A stretch of DNA of 51,681 nucleotides from positions 1 to 51,681 of the forward strand of contig CAJBYR010000022.1 in NCBI GenBank assembly GCA_903959855.1, in the 5' to 3' direction. The position numbers and the translations under genes were made by a program. This document shows, in pieces, positions 43,348-51,317 of this stretch (position 1 is its first letter; every line of letters starts with the position of its first letter). The stretch comes from an uncultured beta proteobacterium. GTDB taxonomy: Bacteria; Pseudomonadota; Gammaproteobacteria; Burkholderiales; Rhodocyclaceae. A model generated the notes under the pieces. That model searched no databases. It saw only the letters and a program-made list of their open reading frames with translations, and was not told the origin of the DNA.

Positions 43348-43937
43348 TCGCCGCAACCGCCATCATCCATCCCAACGTCCGTCTGGGCAGGAACGTCGTT
43401 GTCGAGGACTATTGCATCATCGGCGCGCCATTTGCCGGCTATGCCGGCGAGGAGACGGTCATCGGCGACGATGCGGTGATTCGTTCGATGACGGTGATTT
43501 ATGCCGGGAATCGGATCGGCAGCGGATTTCAGACCGGCAACAAGGCCAATATCCGCGAACTGAATGTCATTGGTGACCGGGTCAGCATTGGCACGCTTAC
43601 GGTGGTGGAACACCACGTGATTGTCGAGGATGGAGTGCGCATCCATAGCCAGGCCTTCGTACCTGAGTTCAGCGTACTGCGGGCCGGCTGCTGGATTGGT
43701 CCGGGAACGGTGATCACCAATGCGCGCTTTCCCCTGCATCCTCTGGTGAAGCAGCAACTCAGCGGTGCGACCATTGAACGCAATGCCAAGATTGGCGCGC
43801 ATTGCACCTTGCTGCCCGGTGTCACTGTAGGCGCCAATGCCCTTGTGGGGGCCGGCAGCCTGGTTAGCAAGGATGTTCCTGCAGGCATGGTGGCCTACGG
43901 TCATCCCGCGGAACCGCAGCGCCCCATCGACTACTGA
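43344..43937 (+). CDS. left-handed beta-helix acyltransferase
   Basis: 197 residues, almost entirely hexapeptide repeats (IIHPNVRLGRNVVVEDYCIIG, TVIGDDAVIRS, NVIGDRVSIG, and a final TIERNAKIGAHCTLLPGVTVGANALVGAGSLVSKDV). It fits the trimeric acetyltransferase fold. WbpD and FdtC are relatives of similar size, so it may acetylate a 3-amino sugar, but the N-terminal half differs from WbpD as I recall it. Start is GTG 43344 in a GTGA overlap with the WbpB-like gene, suggesting they act in one pathway. Confidence 0.83.
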   Translation: MIAATAIIHPNVRLGRNVVVEDYCIIGAPFAGYAGEETVIGDDAVIRSMTVIYAGNRIGSGFQTGNKANIRELNVIGDRVSIGTLTVVEHHVIVEDGVRIHSQAFVPEFSVLRAGCWIGPGTVITNARFPLHPLVKQQLSGATIERNAKIGAHCTLLPGVTVGANALVGAGSLVSKDVPAGMVAYGHPAEPQRPIDY

Positions 43938-43971
43938 GTCGGCGCGAATCAACCATGCGCCGGCTGGCGAC

Positions 43972-44979
43972 GTGAAATACGAGCAGTGGCTGAGCGAGAC
44001 CGCATCGGACGCGGTTCGTTACTTCAGCCTCGGTCGTCACGCCCTGACTGAGGCTTTGCGGGTAGCAGGGATAGCATCCGGCGATAGTGTTCTCTTGCCG
44101 GAGTTTCTCTGTCGCGATGTCCTGGCGTCGCTTGTCGCGGTCGGCGCGACTCCCTGCTGGTATCCCGTCGGGGAAGACCTGAAGCCTGGCAGCGCGTCCG
44201 ACGACTGGCCTGCGGCGCGCGCCGTGCTGGCGGTGGATTACTTCGGCTTTCCGCAGTCCCTGAATCCGTTCCGGGAGTATGCCGCGCGCACCGGCGCGCT
44301 GATCATCGAAGACAACGCGCATGGCTTCCTGTCCCGAGACGGCAACGGAGAGTGGTTGGGCACGCGGGGTGATCTGGGGGTATTCAGCCTGCGCAAGACC
44401 CTTCCGTTGGCCGATGGTGCAGCGCTGATCGCGGTGCCCCCGGAATTGGTGGCGCGATTGGCGTCGGAACTGCCCGCGGCGGGAGCGGGCTATGCGCCCA
44501 GTGTGGCACGCAAGGCCAGGCTGCGGCGCATGGCTGCTGTCGGGCCGGCCGTCGCTGCCGTTGCGACCGGCATGGTGCGCACGCTGCGCATGTTGCGTAC
44601 CGGCCATGCGATTCCAGTGCCGGATGCCGCGGCGGAGACTGTGATTCCGCATCCGCCGGCGCCACACGACGGACTCGCCGCCGCCCTGGCGGTGGTGGAC
44701 TCGCAGCGCGAAATTGATCGTCGGCGCGAGCTGTATCGAATGGCCGAGCGGGCCGCCCAGAAGATTGGTATCACGCCGCTGTTTCCCGATCTGCCGCCGC
44801 TGGTAGCCCCTTATGGATTTCCGTTTCGGGCTGATTCGGGTCCGGCGCTGCAAGGTCTGAAGCGGTGGGCCTCGCGCCACGGCCTGGATCTGATCCGCTG
44901 GCCGGATCTTCCGGACGCGATTGCTGCGTCCGCTCCTGCGCACTACCGAAAGGTGCACCTGGTGAATTTCCTGTGGTGA
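43972..44979 (+). CDS. DegT-like PLP-dependent aminotransferase family protein
   Basis: 335 residues, a divergent and short DegT/StrS homologue. The fold is seen in GRHALTEALRVAGIASGDSVLLPEF, IIEDNAHGF and a lysine in FSLRKTLPLADGAAL (Lys142), which fits the Schiff-base position. It lacks the long dimerisation stretches of the other aminotransferases here. I start at GTG 43972; upstream sequence is open but overlaps the acyltransferase and is unconserved. It couples to a FemAB-type gene through GTGA. Such pairs recur in exopolysaccharide loci. Sugar or amino-acid substrate is unknown. Confidence 0.72.
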   Translation: MKYEQWLSETASDAVRYFSLGRHALTEALRVAGIASGDSVLLPEFLCRDVLASLVAVGATPCWYPVGEDLKPGSASDDWPAARAVLAVDYFGFPQSLNPFREYAARTGALIIEDNAHGFLSRDGNGEWLGTRGDLGVFSLRKTLPLADGAALIAVPPELVARLASELPAAGAGYAPSVARKARLRRMAAVGPAVAAVATGMVRTLRMLRTGHAIPVPDAAAETVIPHPPAPHDGLAAALAVVDSQREIDRRRELYRMAERAAQKIGITPLFPDLPPLVAPYGFPFRADSGPALQGLKRWASRHGLDLIRWPDLPDAIAASAPAHYRKVHLVNFLW

Positions 44980-45962
44980 CGCTGACCCAGTTTGCAGGTG
45001 AAGCCGCGGACTGGGACGCGACTCTCGCAGCCGCCGGTCCGGGCAACTTTTACCAGTCCCATGCCTGGGGCGAGCATCGCGGAGAAATGGGATGGCAGCC
45101 GCTGCGCGTGGTCGGCGCGGGCGAAGGCACGGCCGTCGCGACCATGGCACAGATGCTGGTGCGCCGACAGTTCGGGGTGGCCATCACCTGGGTGCCCGGC
45201 GGACCTGCCGGTAATTTTCGGCACTGGGCCACCGCCCTGCCCGACTTGTTGCGCAGCAGGTTTGGCGCGGCGTCGTATTGCCGGGTCAACGTCTTGCGCG
45301 AACACCAACCGGCCGCCGAAAGCCAATTGTCGGCTGCGGGCTGGCGCCGGCCGAGTGTGCGGCTGGGCACCGGACTGTCGCTGGAACTCGACTTGCGCCC
45401 GACAGCCGAGGAGCGCATCGCGTTGGCTTCGGGGAATTGGCGGCACAATCTGCGTCGCTCCGGCAAGTATGGCTTGACGGTGGAGCCGTGGTCGAATCCC
45501 GACGCCGCGCAGATGGCGGCGGTCTATCGCGAGATGGAAGGCTACAAGGGCCTGGCGCAGCAACATTCGGAACAGGCCCTTCAATCGATGCTGAGGCATT
45601 TGGGCACCAGCGTGACGGTATTGCGCTGCCTTGACGCCAAGGGAACCCTGCTCGCCTTTCGCGCCGCCGGCGTCTTTGGCGGGCGGGCCTGGGATCTGCT
45701 GGCCGCGGCGACGCCCGCAGCACGCAAGGTCTACGCCTCCCATGCTTTGCTCTGGGCCTTGACCGAGACATGCCGCCAGCAGGGTGCGCTCACCTATGAT
45801 CTCGGCGGTGCCGATCCCGTTGCCAACAAGGGAGTGTTCGACTTCAAGCACGGTACCGGCGCGCGCCTGTTCGAATACACAGGCGAGTGGGAGTGGGCAG
45901 GCATGCCCCTGCTTGGTCGGGCCGTGGGCTTGATGATGAAGCATCGCGGGATGGCGGCATGA
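44976..45962 (+). CDS. FemAB-related GNAT acyltransferase
   Basis: 328 residues of the FemAB/Acetyltransf_6 group, the second in this window. N-terminal NFYQSHAWGEHRGEMGW is the typical opening (Q-S--W). NWRHNLRRSGKYGLTVEP near 150 and the C-terminal AHALLWAL, YDLGGADP and FKHGTG motifs mark the second GNAT lobe. In exopolysaccharide loci such proteins are thought to acylate or aminoacylate sugars rather than peptidoglycan. Overlaps the deacetylase start by ATGA. Exact function unknown. Confidence 0.78.
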   Translation: MTLTQFAGEAADWDATLAAAGPGNFYQSHAWGEHRGEMGWQPLRVVGAGEGTAVATMAQMLVRRQFGVAITWVPGGPAGNFRHWATALPDLLRSRFGAASYCRVNVLREHQPAAESQLSAAGWRRPSVRLGTGLSLELDLRPTAEERIALASGNWRHNLRRSGKYGLTVEPWSNPDAAQMAAVYREMEGYKGLAQQHSEQALQSMLRHLGTSVTVLRCLDAKGTLLAFRAAGVFGGRAWDLLAAATPAARKVYASHALLWALTETCRQQGALTYDLGGADPVANKGVFDFKHGTGARLFEYTGEWEWAGMPLLGRAVGLMMKHRGMAA

Positions 45963-46714
45963 AGGCCTGGAAGCTTGCGCTTGCTGACGGCATCAGCGCG
46001 ATATTCGGGCTGCTGGGGCCCTTGCGCGGTAGTCGCGGATGCCGGGTTCTGATGTATCACGCCCTGGGCGCCGAAGTGCCCGGCGATCGGCAGGCTCAGT
46101 ACAGCATGGCTGCGGACAGATTCACGGTGCATATGGGTAATCTCGCCGGATCCGCGGACCTTCCAGTGCTTGGTCTGGGTGAGGGTGTCAGGGCAGGTTC
46201 GGGGGTCGTGATCACCTTCGATGACGGCTATCGGGATACGCTGACGGTCGCCGCACCGATCCTGTCCGAACTCGATTTTCCCTTTACAGTGTTCGTCACA
46301 CCCGGCTTCACGCGTTCCGGCGACAAGCGCTATCTATCCGCGCCGGAACTGCGCGAACTGGCGACGGTGCCGGGGGTGAGCATCGGCGCCCACGGCGACA
46401 GCCATTGCCGCCTTACCGAGTGTGATGATGCCTGCCTCGCCCGGGAACTGACTGAAAGCCGGGCCTGGCTGGAAGACGTGCTCTCCCGTCCGGTGACGAC
46501 CATGTCGTATCCGCATGGTGCAGTGGATGGGCGGGTGCGTGCCGCCGCCGCCGCCGCCGGATATGAGTTTGCCGCATGCAGCCGCTTCGGGGCGCACGGC
46601 AGCGACGGCGATCCATTGCTGATTGCCCGCACCGACATCTGGGCGCAGGATGACCGTGCGCGCCTACTGGCCAAGACGGCGGGTGACTGGGACTGGATGG
46701 GATGGCGCGCATGA
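45959..46714 (+). CDS. polysaccharide deacetylase (NodB domain)
   Basis: 251 residues. The NodB metal-site motifs are intact: TFDDGY (Asp88, Asp89) and HGDSH (His145, His149). VLMYHALG near 30-37 is typical of secreted or cytosolic NodB-type deacetylases; no clear signal peptide is seen. It could remove an N-acetyl or N-formyl group from a sugar. ArnD, which deformylates the lipid-linked intermediate in the Arn pathway, belongs to the same superfamily, but this gene is 3.7 kb from the Arn-like set. Six GCC codons encode an alanine run at 195-200. Confidence 0.87.
   Translation: MKAWKLALADGISAIFGLLGPLRGSRGCRVLMYHALGAEVPGDRQAQYSMAADRFTVHMGNLAGSADLPVLGLGEGVRAGSGVVITFDDGYRDTLTVAAPILSELDFPFTVFVTPGFTRSGDKRYLSAPELRELATVPGVSIGAHGDSHCRLTECDDACLARELTESRAWLEDVLSRPVTTMSYPHGAVDGRVRAAAAAAGYEFAACSRFGAHGSDGDPLLIARTDIWAQDDRARLLAKTAGDWDWMGWRA
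46541..46558 (+). repeat. (GCC)6 trinucleotide repeat
   Basis: Six consecutive GCC triplets in frame in the deacetylase gene, giving Ala195-Ala200. Slippage would change the alanine number without changing the frame. Confidence 0.9.
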
Positions 46715-47358
46715 CGGCCGCCCTGCGCTTTACCCTTCAGGGGCGAATCTGCCGGTGGGCCCTTGTAGTGTTGGCGACGCTGCTCCTGCTGATGCTTGCG
46801 GCCTTGGTTTTTGCCGGACGCTGGATGGCGGTAGGCAAGGGAAACCCCGAGCCGGCCGACGTGGTCGTGATCCTGGCCGGCAGCTATGATCGCACTCTGC
46901 ATGCCGCCGACTTGTATCGCAAAGGCATGGCGCGGCGCGTCGTCGTCAGCCGGCCGGTGCCGGAGCCGGTCCATCTTCGACTGGCCGAGCGCGGGATTCC
47001 GGTAACGCCGGAAGAGGACACGCACAAGCGGATACTGACCCACCTCGGTGTACCGGGGAGCGCCATAGACGTGCTGCCGGGGTATGCACGCAATACCCGG
47101 GACGAGGCGGCCGCCCTGGCGCGCTATATGGGTGAGCGGTCACTGCGGGTCATCGTCGTCACCTCGCCGTTTCATGTGCGGCGTGCCGCCATACTGGTGG
47201 GGCGTCGTCTCGGGCAGGCGCAGCTGATCCAGGTGGTGGCGACGCCCTACGAGGAATTCGAGTGGCGCTGGTGGCGCGATCCGGCATCGGCGCGCGCGGT
47301 GCTGCTCGAACTCGCCAAGCTGCTGTACTTCGTTGTGCAACGGGATCCCGGGCAATGA
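46711..47358 (+). CDS. YdcF/DUF218 family membrane-anchored protein
   Basis: 215 residues. An N-terminal transmembrane helix at about 17-40 (WALVVLATLLLLMLAALVFAG) is followed by a DUF218 domain: PADVVVILAGSYDRT, GYARNTRDEAAAL and VVTSPFHVRRA. The family (SanA, ElyC, YdcF) is linked to envelope integrity and lipid-carrier handling, but no reaction is established. I use ATG 46711, which overlaps the preceding stop; ATG 46702 is an alternative. It is coupled to a GT2 gene. Confidence 0.83.
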   Translation: MTAALRFTLQGRICRWALVVLATLLLLMLAALVFAGRWMAVGKGNPEPADVVVILAGSYDRTLHAADLYRKGMARRVVVSRPVPEPVHLRLAERGIPVTPEEDTHKRILTHLGVPGSAIDVLPGYARNTRDEAAALARYMGERSLRVIVVTSPFHVRRAAILVGRRLGQAQLIQVVATPYEEFEWRWWRDPASARAVLLELAKLLYFVVQRDPGQ

Positions 47359-48194
47359 GCCACGCCGTGTCCGGGATTGGGCCTCTGCCTGTGACCGTCG
47401 TGATTCCGGCGTTCAATGCCGCGGCGACCTTGCCGCGAGCTCTGGCCTCGGTGTTCGCCCAGACGCGCGCGCCTGCCGAAATCGTGGTGGTGGACGACGC
47501 AAGCCAGGATCGCACTTGGGAGGTTCTACAAACGCTTGGCAACGACCAGCCGTCGGTCAGAACGCTGCGTCTGGCGAGCAACGGAGGCGTTGCCGCGGCA
47601 CGCAATGCCGGATGGGCAATGGCAAGTCAGGACTATGTGGCTTTTCTCGATGCGGACGACGCATGGCATCCGCGCAAGCTGGAGATTCAACTTCGCTGGA
47701 TGATCGACCATCCGCAGGCGGTTTTGTGCGGACATCGCTGCGAAGTGGCCGGCAGTCCGGCGGCAAGCGAAGCGCTGGCGGACGATCCTTCCGTGCGGCA
47801 TTACGGGCTCGCCAGCTTCCTGATCACGAATCGCCTGTCGACGCCGACGGTGATGCTGCGGCGCTCGCTGGACCAGCGCTTCGCCGGCGGCAAGCGTTAT
47901 TCCGAGGATTACCTGCTCTGGATGCAGATCGTCGCTGCCCACGGCCCCGCGGGTTTCATCGACCTGCCCCTGGCGCTGTTGTTCAAGGCGAGATATGGCA
48001 CCAGCGGACTGAGCGGCGATTTGTGGCGTTCCCAATTGGGCGAAATCGACACCTTCTCGCTCCTGCGCAGGGCCGGCATCATCGGCCTCGGCACCTGGCT
48101 CGGTGTCGTCGCCTGGTCCTGGGTGAAATTTTCCCGGCGCGCCATCTACCTTTTTTCTGTTCGGTTCCGCGCTGCGGCGCGATGTTCGCCATGA
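47355..48194 (+). CDS. family 2 glycosyltransferase
   Basis: 279 residues. VTVVIPAFNAAATLPRALAS (13-32), VVVDDASQDRT and the metal-binding DADD (99-102) in FLDADDAWHPRKLE define a GT-A enzyme. The last 30 residues contain a hydrophobic stretch (IGLGTWLGVVAWSWV) that could anchor it to the membrane. Overlaps the DUF218 gene by ATGA and lies 25 bases before the amidotransferase. Donor and acceptor are not known. Confidence 0.87.
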   Translation: MSHAVSGIGPLPVTVVIPAFNAAATLPRALASVFAQTRAPAEIVVVDDASQDRTWEVLQTLGNDQPSVRTLRLASNGGVAAARNAGWAMASQDYVAFLDADDAWHPRKLEIQLRWMIDHPQAVLCGHRCEVAGSPAASEALADDPSVRHYGLASFLITNRLSTPTVMLRRSLDQRFAGGKRYSEDYLLWMQIVAAHGPAGFIDLPLALLFKARYGTSGLSGDLWRSQLGEIDTFSLLRRAGIIGLGTWLGVVAWSWVKFSRRAIYLFSVRFRAAARCSP

Positions 48195-48219
48195 GCCGTC
48201 CTGACGGGAGCCAAGGCTG

Positions 48220-50166
48220 ATGTGCGGTCTGGCCGGGTTCATCGGCAGGGGCGCGCCCGATGGCGCGCTTGCGGTCGCCATGGCGCAAGCACTGACCCAT
48301 CGCGGCCCCGATAGCAGTGGCGTATGGTGCGATCACGGTGCCGGAGTGGCCTTGGCGCATCGCCGGCTGGCGATATTGGATATTTCACCGGCTGGCGCCC
48401 AGCCGATGGTCTCGGCCTGCGGGCGATACGTGATCGCCCTGAATGGCGAGATCTACAACCATCGCGATCTGCGACACGATATTGGCCAAGGAGCAGGCGC
48501 GCGGATTTCTTGGCGCGGGCACTCGGACACCGAAACCCTGCTCGAAGGAATCGCCTTGTGGGGCGTCGAGACTGCCTTGCGGCGTTGTGCCGGGATGTTC
48601 GCGTTTGCCCTGTGGGACAGGTCGCGCCGCGAGCTTACGCTGGCTCGCGATCGCATGGGCGAAAAGCCGCTGTATTACGGCTGGCAGGGCGATGTCCTTG
48701 TCTTCGGTTCCGAGCTCAAGGCTCTGGCGGCGCATCCCGCCTGGCAGGGCGAGGTGGATCGCGGCGCGCTGACACTTTTCATGCGTTATGGCTATGTTCC
48801 GTTGCCGCACTCGATCTGGCGCGGGGTGCGCAAATTGCTGCCCGGAAGCTATCTGACCATCGCGGCCGATGGGTCGGTCGGCGTGGCGCCAGCGCCGACT
48901 TTCTATTGGCGGGCCCGGGAGGCGGCCGTTGCCGGGGTGCGCGACGACCTGGACGATCTGGCGGCGGCGAACCAACTGGATCACGAGTTGCGCCGATCCA
49001 TCGCGGGACAGATGGTGGCTGACGTTCCTCTTGGCGCTTTCCTTTCCGGCGGAGTGGACTCGTCCGCGGTAGTCGCTCTGATGCAGGCGCAATCGAGTCG
49101 ACCGGTACGGACCTTCTCCATCGGCTTCGCCGAGAGCGACTACGACGAGGCGGTTCATGCCAGGGCCGTCGCCGCGCACCTGGGTACCGAGCACACCGAG
49201 TTGTACCTTTCCGCCGCGGATGCCCTGACGGTCGTTCCGCGCTTGCCGGAAATGTTCGACGAACCCTTTGGCGATTCGTCGCAGATTCCCACCCACCTGG
49301 TTTCTGAAATGACGCGCAGGCATGTAACTGTCAGCCTTTCCGGCGACGGTGGCGACGAATTGTTCGGGGGTTACAACCGCTATGTCTGGGGTCGGGCGAT
49401 CTGGCGCAGGTTCGGGTTGCTGCCGAGCCCCTTGCGTGAACTGGCGGGCCGGATCATCAGTGCCGTGTCACCCCAGAGCTGGGATCGGCTCGGACTTCAC
49501 CTGCCAGCTGGACTGCGCCAGCCGACCCTGGGCGATCGCCTGCACAAGCTGGCCAACGTGATCGATGCGACGGATCCGGACGAGCTGTACCGCCGGCTGG
49601 TCTCGCAAGTGCGCGAACCGGCCTCGCTGGTCATCGGTGGCAGCGAGCCACCCATCTGGGCCGACGAGGAAGCGGCGGCCTTTGCCGCAGGCGCTCGTGG
49701 CGGCGACTTCATCGAGCGCATGATGTTCCATGATCTGGTCGGCTATCTAACCGACGACATTCTCACCAAGGTGGATCGAGCCGCTATGGTATGCAGTCTG
49801 GAAACCCGGGTACCGTTTCTGGATCACCGCCTGATTGAGTTTGCGTGGTCGCTGCCGTTGCACATGAAAATTCGTCAAGGGCAGGGGAAATGGCTGCTGC
49901 GTCAGGTGCTGTATCGCTATGTGCCCAGACATCTGATCGAACGGCCCAAGCAGGGTTTCGGGATTCCGCTTGATTCGTGGTTGCGTGGCCCGCTGCGGGA
50001 CTGGGCGGAGTCGCTGCTGGACGAGTCGCGACTGCGCGGCGAGGGCTATCTGGATGCGCAACTGGTACACCGGAAATGGCAGGAGCATTTGTCCGGCCGG
50101 CGCAACTGGCAGCATTGGTTGTGGAACGTGCTGATGTTCCAAGCTTGGCGGGAGCGCTGGCTGTGA
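48220..50166 (+). CDS. asnB: asparagine synthase-like glutamine amidotransferase
   Basis: 648 residues. Class II glutaminase domain with nucleophile Cys2 (MCGLAGFIG), and RLAILDISPAGAQPM and ALNGEIYNHRDLR in the first 90 residues. An ATP-PPase synthetase domain follows, with FLSGGVDSSAV near 275-285 and SLSGDGGDELFGGYNRY. AsnB makes asparagine, but copies in O-antigen loci (WbpS/WbmI type) amidate sugar uronates. With glycosyltransferases on both sides, the second role is quite likely. It overlaps the next gene by GTGA. Confidence 0.9.
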   Translation: MCGLAGFIGRGAPDGALAVAMAQALTHRGPDSSGVWCDHGAGVALAHRRLAILDISPAGAQPMVSACGRYVIALNGEIYNHRDLRHDIGQGAGARISWRGHSDTETLLEGIALWGVETALRRCAGMFAFALWDRSRRELTLARDRMGEKPLYYGWQGDVLVFGSELKALAAHPAWQGEVDRGALTLFMRYGYVPLPHSIWRGVRKLLPGSYLTIAADGSVGVAPAPTFYWRAREAAVAGVRDDLDDLAAANQLDHELRRSIAGQMVADVPLGAFLSGGVDSSAVVALMQAQSSRPVRTFSIGFAESDYDEAVHARAVAAHLGTEHTELYLSAADALTVVPRLPEMFDEPFGDSSQIPTHLVSEMTRRHVTVSLSGDGGDELFGGYNRYVWGRAIWRRFGLLPSPLRELAGRIISAVSPQSWDRLGLHLPAGLRQPTLGDRLHKLANVIDATDPDELYRRLVSQVREPASLVIGGSEPPIWADEEAAAFAAGARGGDFIERMMFHDLVGYLTDDILTKVDRAAMVCSLETRVPFLDHRLIEFAWSLPLHMKIRQGQGKWLLRQVLYRYVPRHLIERPKQGFGIPLDSWLRGPLRDWAESLLDESRLRGEGYLDAQLVHRKWQEHLSGRRNWQHWLWNVLMFQAWRERWL

Positions 50167-51317
50167 AAGTCTGCCAGCTCTGTGCCGTCGATTTCACTCT
50201 GAGGAACTTTCTGCTGCCCTTGATCGACGGCATGCAGGCGGCCGACTGGCAGGTGACTGCGGTCTGCTCGGATGGACCCTTCGTGCCTGCCATGCGAGCG
50301 CAAGGCTACTCCATCACGACCGTGACCATCGCACGCAGCATGAACCCGCTGGCCGCGCTGCGCTCGGTGCTGGCGCTGGTGAAGCTGTTTCGTCGCGAGC
50401 GCTTCGATGTGTTGCACGTTCATACCCCAGTCGCAGCTTTGATCGGACGTATCGCGGCACGACTTGCCGGCATCCCGCTGGTTGTATATACCGCCCATGG
50501 TTTCTATTTCCACGACGAGATGCCACGTTGGAAGCGGGCACTGTTCGTCGCCCTGGAGCGCTTTGGCGGCCGTTTTACGGATCTGCTTTTTTCCCAAAGC
50601 AGCGAAGATGCCGAGGATGCAGTCAAAGAGGGGATCGCCCCACGCGAGCGCGTTCTGGCGATCGGAAACGGGGTTGATATCACTCGGTTCGATCTGGCGA
50701 AAGCCATCCGCGCTGACAAGGTGCGCGCTGCATTGGGTATCCCCGTTGACGCCTTTGTAATCGGGATGATCGGTCGCCAGGTGCGAGAGAAAGGGATTGC
50801 CGAGTTCCTTACCGCCGCCATCACGGTAGCGCGGAATTATCCGCAGACGTGGTTTCTATTGGTCGGCGAGCGCCTCGCCAGCGATCACGCAGCAGGCATT
50901 GATGCCGAGTTTGCCAATGCGCGCGCCGCGCTGGGTGAGCGCCTTGTTGCCCCCGGCCCGCGCTCCGATGTGCCGGATCTACTCGCGGCAATGGACTTGT
51001 TCTGCCTGCCATCGTGGCGCGAGGGGATGCCACGTACCATCATCGAAGCAATGATGATGGGCAGGCCCGTGTTGGCCACTGACATTCGCGGTTCACGAGA
51101 GGAAGTGGTGCCAGAGGAAACGGGGTTGCTGGTGCCGACCCGGGCGCCCGAGGCGCTCGCGGCAGCAATGGAGCGCTTGGTGGCCGACCCGGCATGGGCC
51201 TGTCGCCTTGGCCAAGCGGGAAGGGAGCGGGCGCTACAACTGTATGATGAAAAAAAAGTTGTTGCGCTGCAGCTAGAGCGGATTACCCTGGCCGCCCGCC
51301 AGCGGGGCCTGTTGTGA
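50163..51317 (+). CDS. family 4 glycosyltransferase
   Basis: 384 residues, GT-B fold. VCQLCAVDFTLRNFLLPLIDG opens the acceptor domain; VLHVHTPVAALIGRIAARL is near 82-100. The donor domain has GMIGRQVREKGI and the E-x7-E motif EGMPRTIIE (Glu287, Glu295). The pattern resembles the WcaC/WbnK-like and PglA-like groups. GTG start overlaps the asnB stop. An A8 run at 51250-51257 lies near the 3' end. It converges on the partial GT9 gene, overlapping it by 45 bases. Confidence 0.9.
   Translation: MKVCQLCAVDFTLRNFLLPLIDGMQAADWQVTAVCSDGPFVPAMRAQGYSITTVTIARSMNPLAALRSVLALVKLFRRERFDVLHVHTPVAALIGRIAARLAGIPLVVYTAHGFYFHDEMPRWKRALFVALERFGGRFTDLLFSQSSEDAEDAVKEGIAPRERVLAIGNGVDITRFDLAKAIRADKVRAALGIPVDAFVIGMIGRQVREKGIAEFLTAAITVARNYPQTWFLLVGERLASDHAAGIDAEFANARAALGERLVAPGPRSDVPDLLAAMDLFCLPSWREGMPRTIIEAMMMGRPVLATDIRGSREEVVPEETGLLVPTRAPEALAAAMERLVADPAWACRLGQAGRERALQLYDEKKVVALQLERITLAARQRGLL
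51250..51257 (+). repeat. A8 homopolymer near the end of the GT4 gene
   Basis: Eight adenines encode Glu-Lys-Lys at about residues 362-365 of 384. A slip would alter only the last ~20 residues. Confidence 0.85.

Noticed and set aside
46541-46558. (GCC)6 as a phase-variation switch
   Set aside because: Triplet changes keep the frame, so it cannot turn the gene on or off.
45959-46714. Naming the NodB deacetylase arnD
   Set aside because: Shared superfamily only; it is not adjacent to the Arn-like genes and is coupled to a FemAB-type gene instead.
51250-51257. Programmed frameshifting at the A8 run of the last GT4
   Set aside because: The run is at the very end of the gene and no functional alternative extension was recognised; the normal frame gives a family-length protein.
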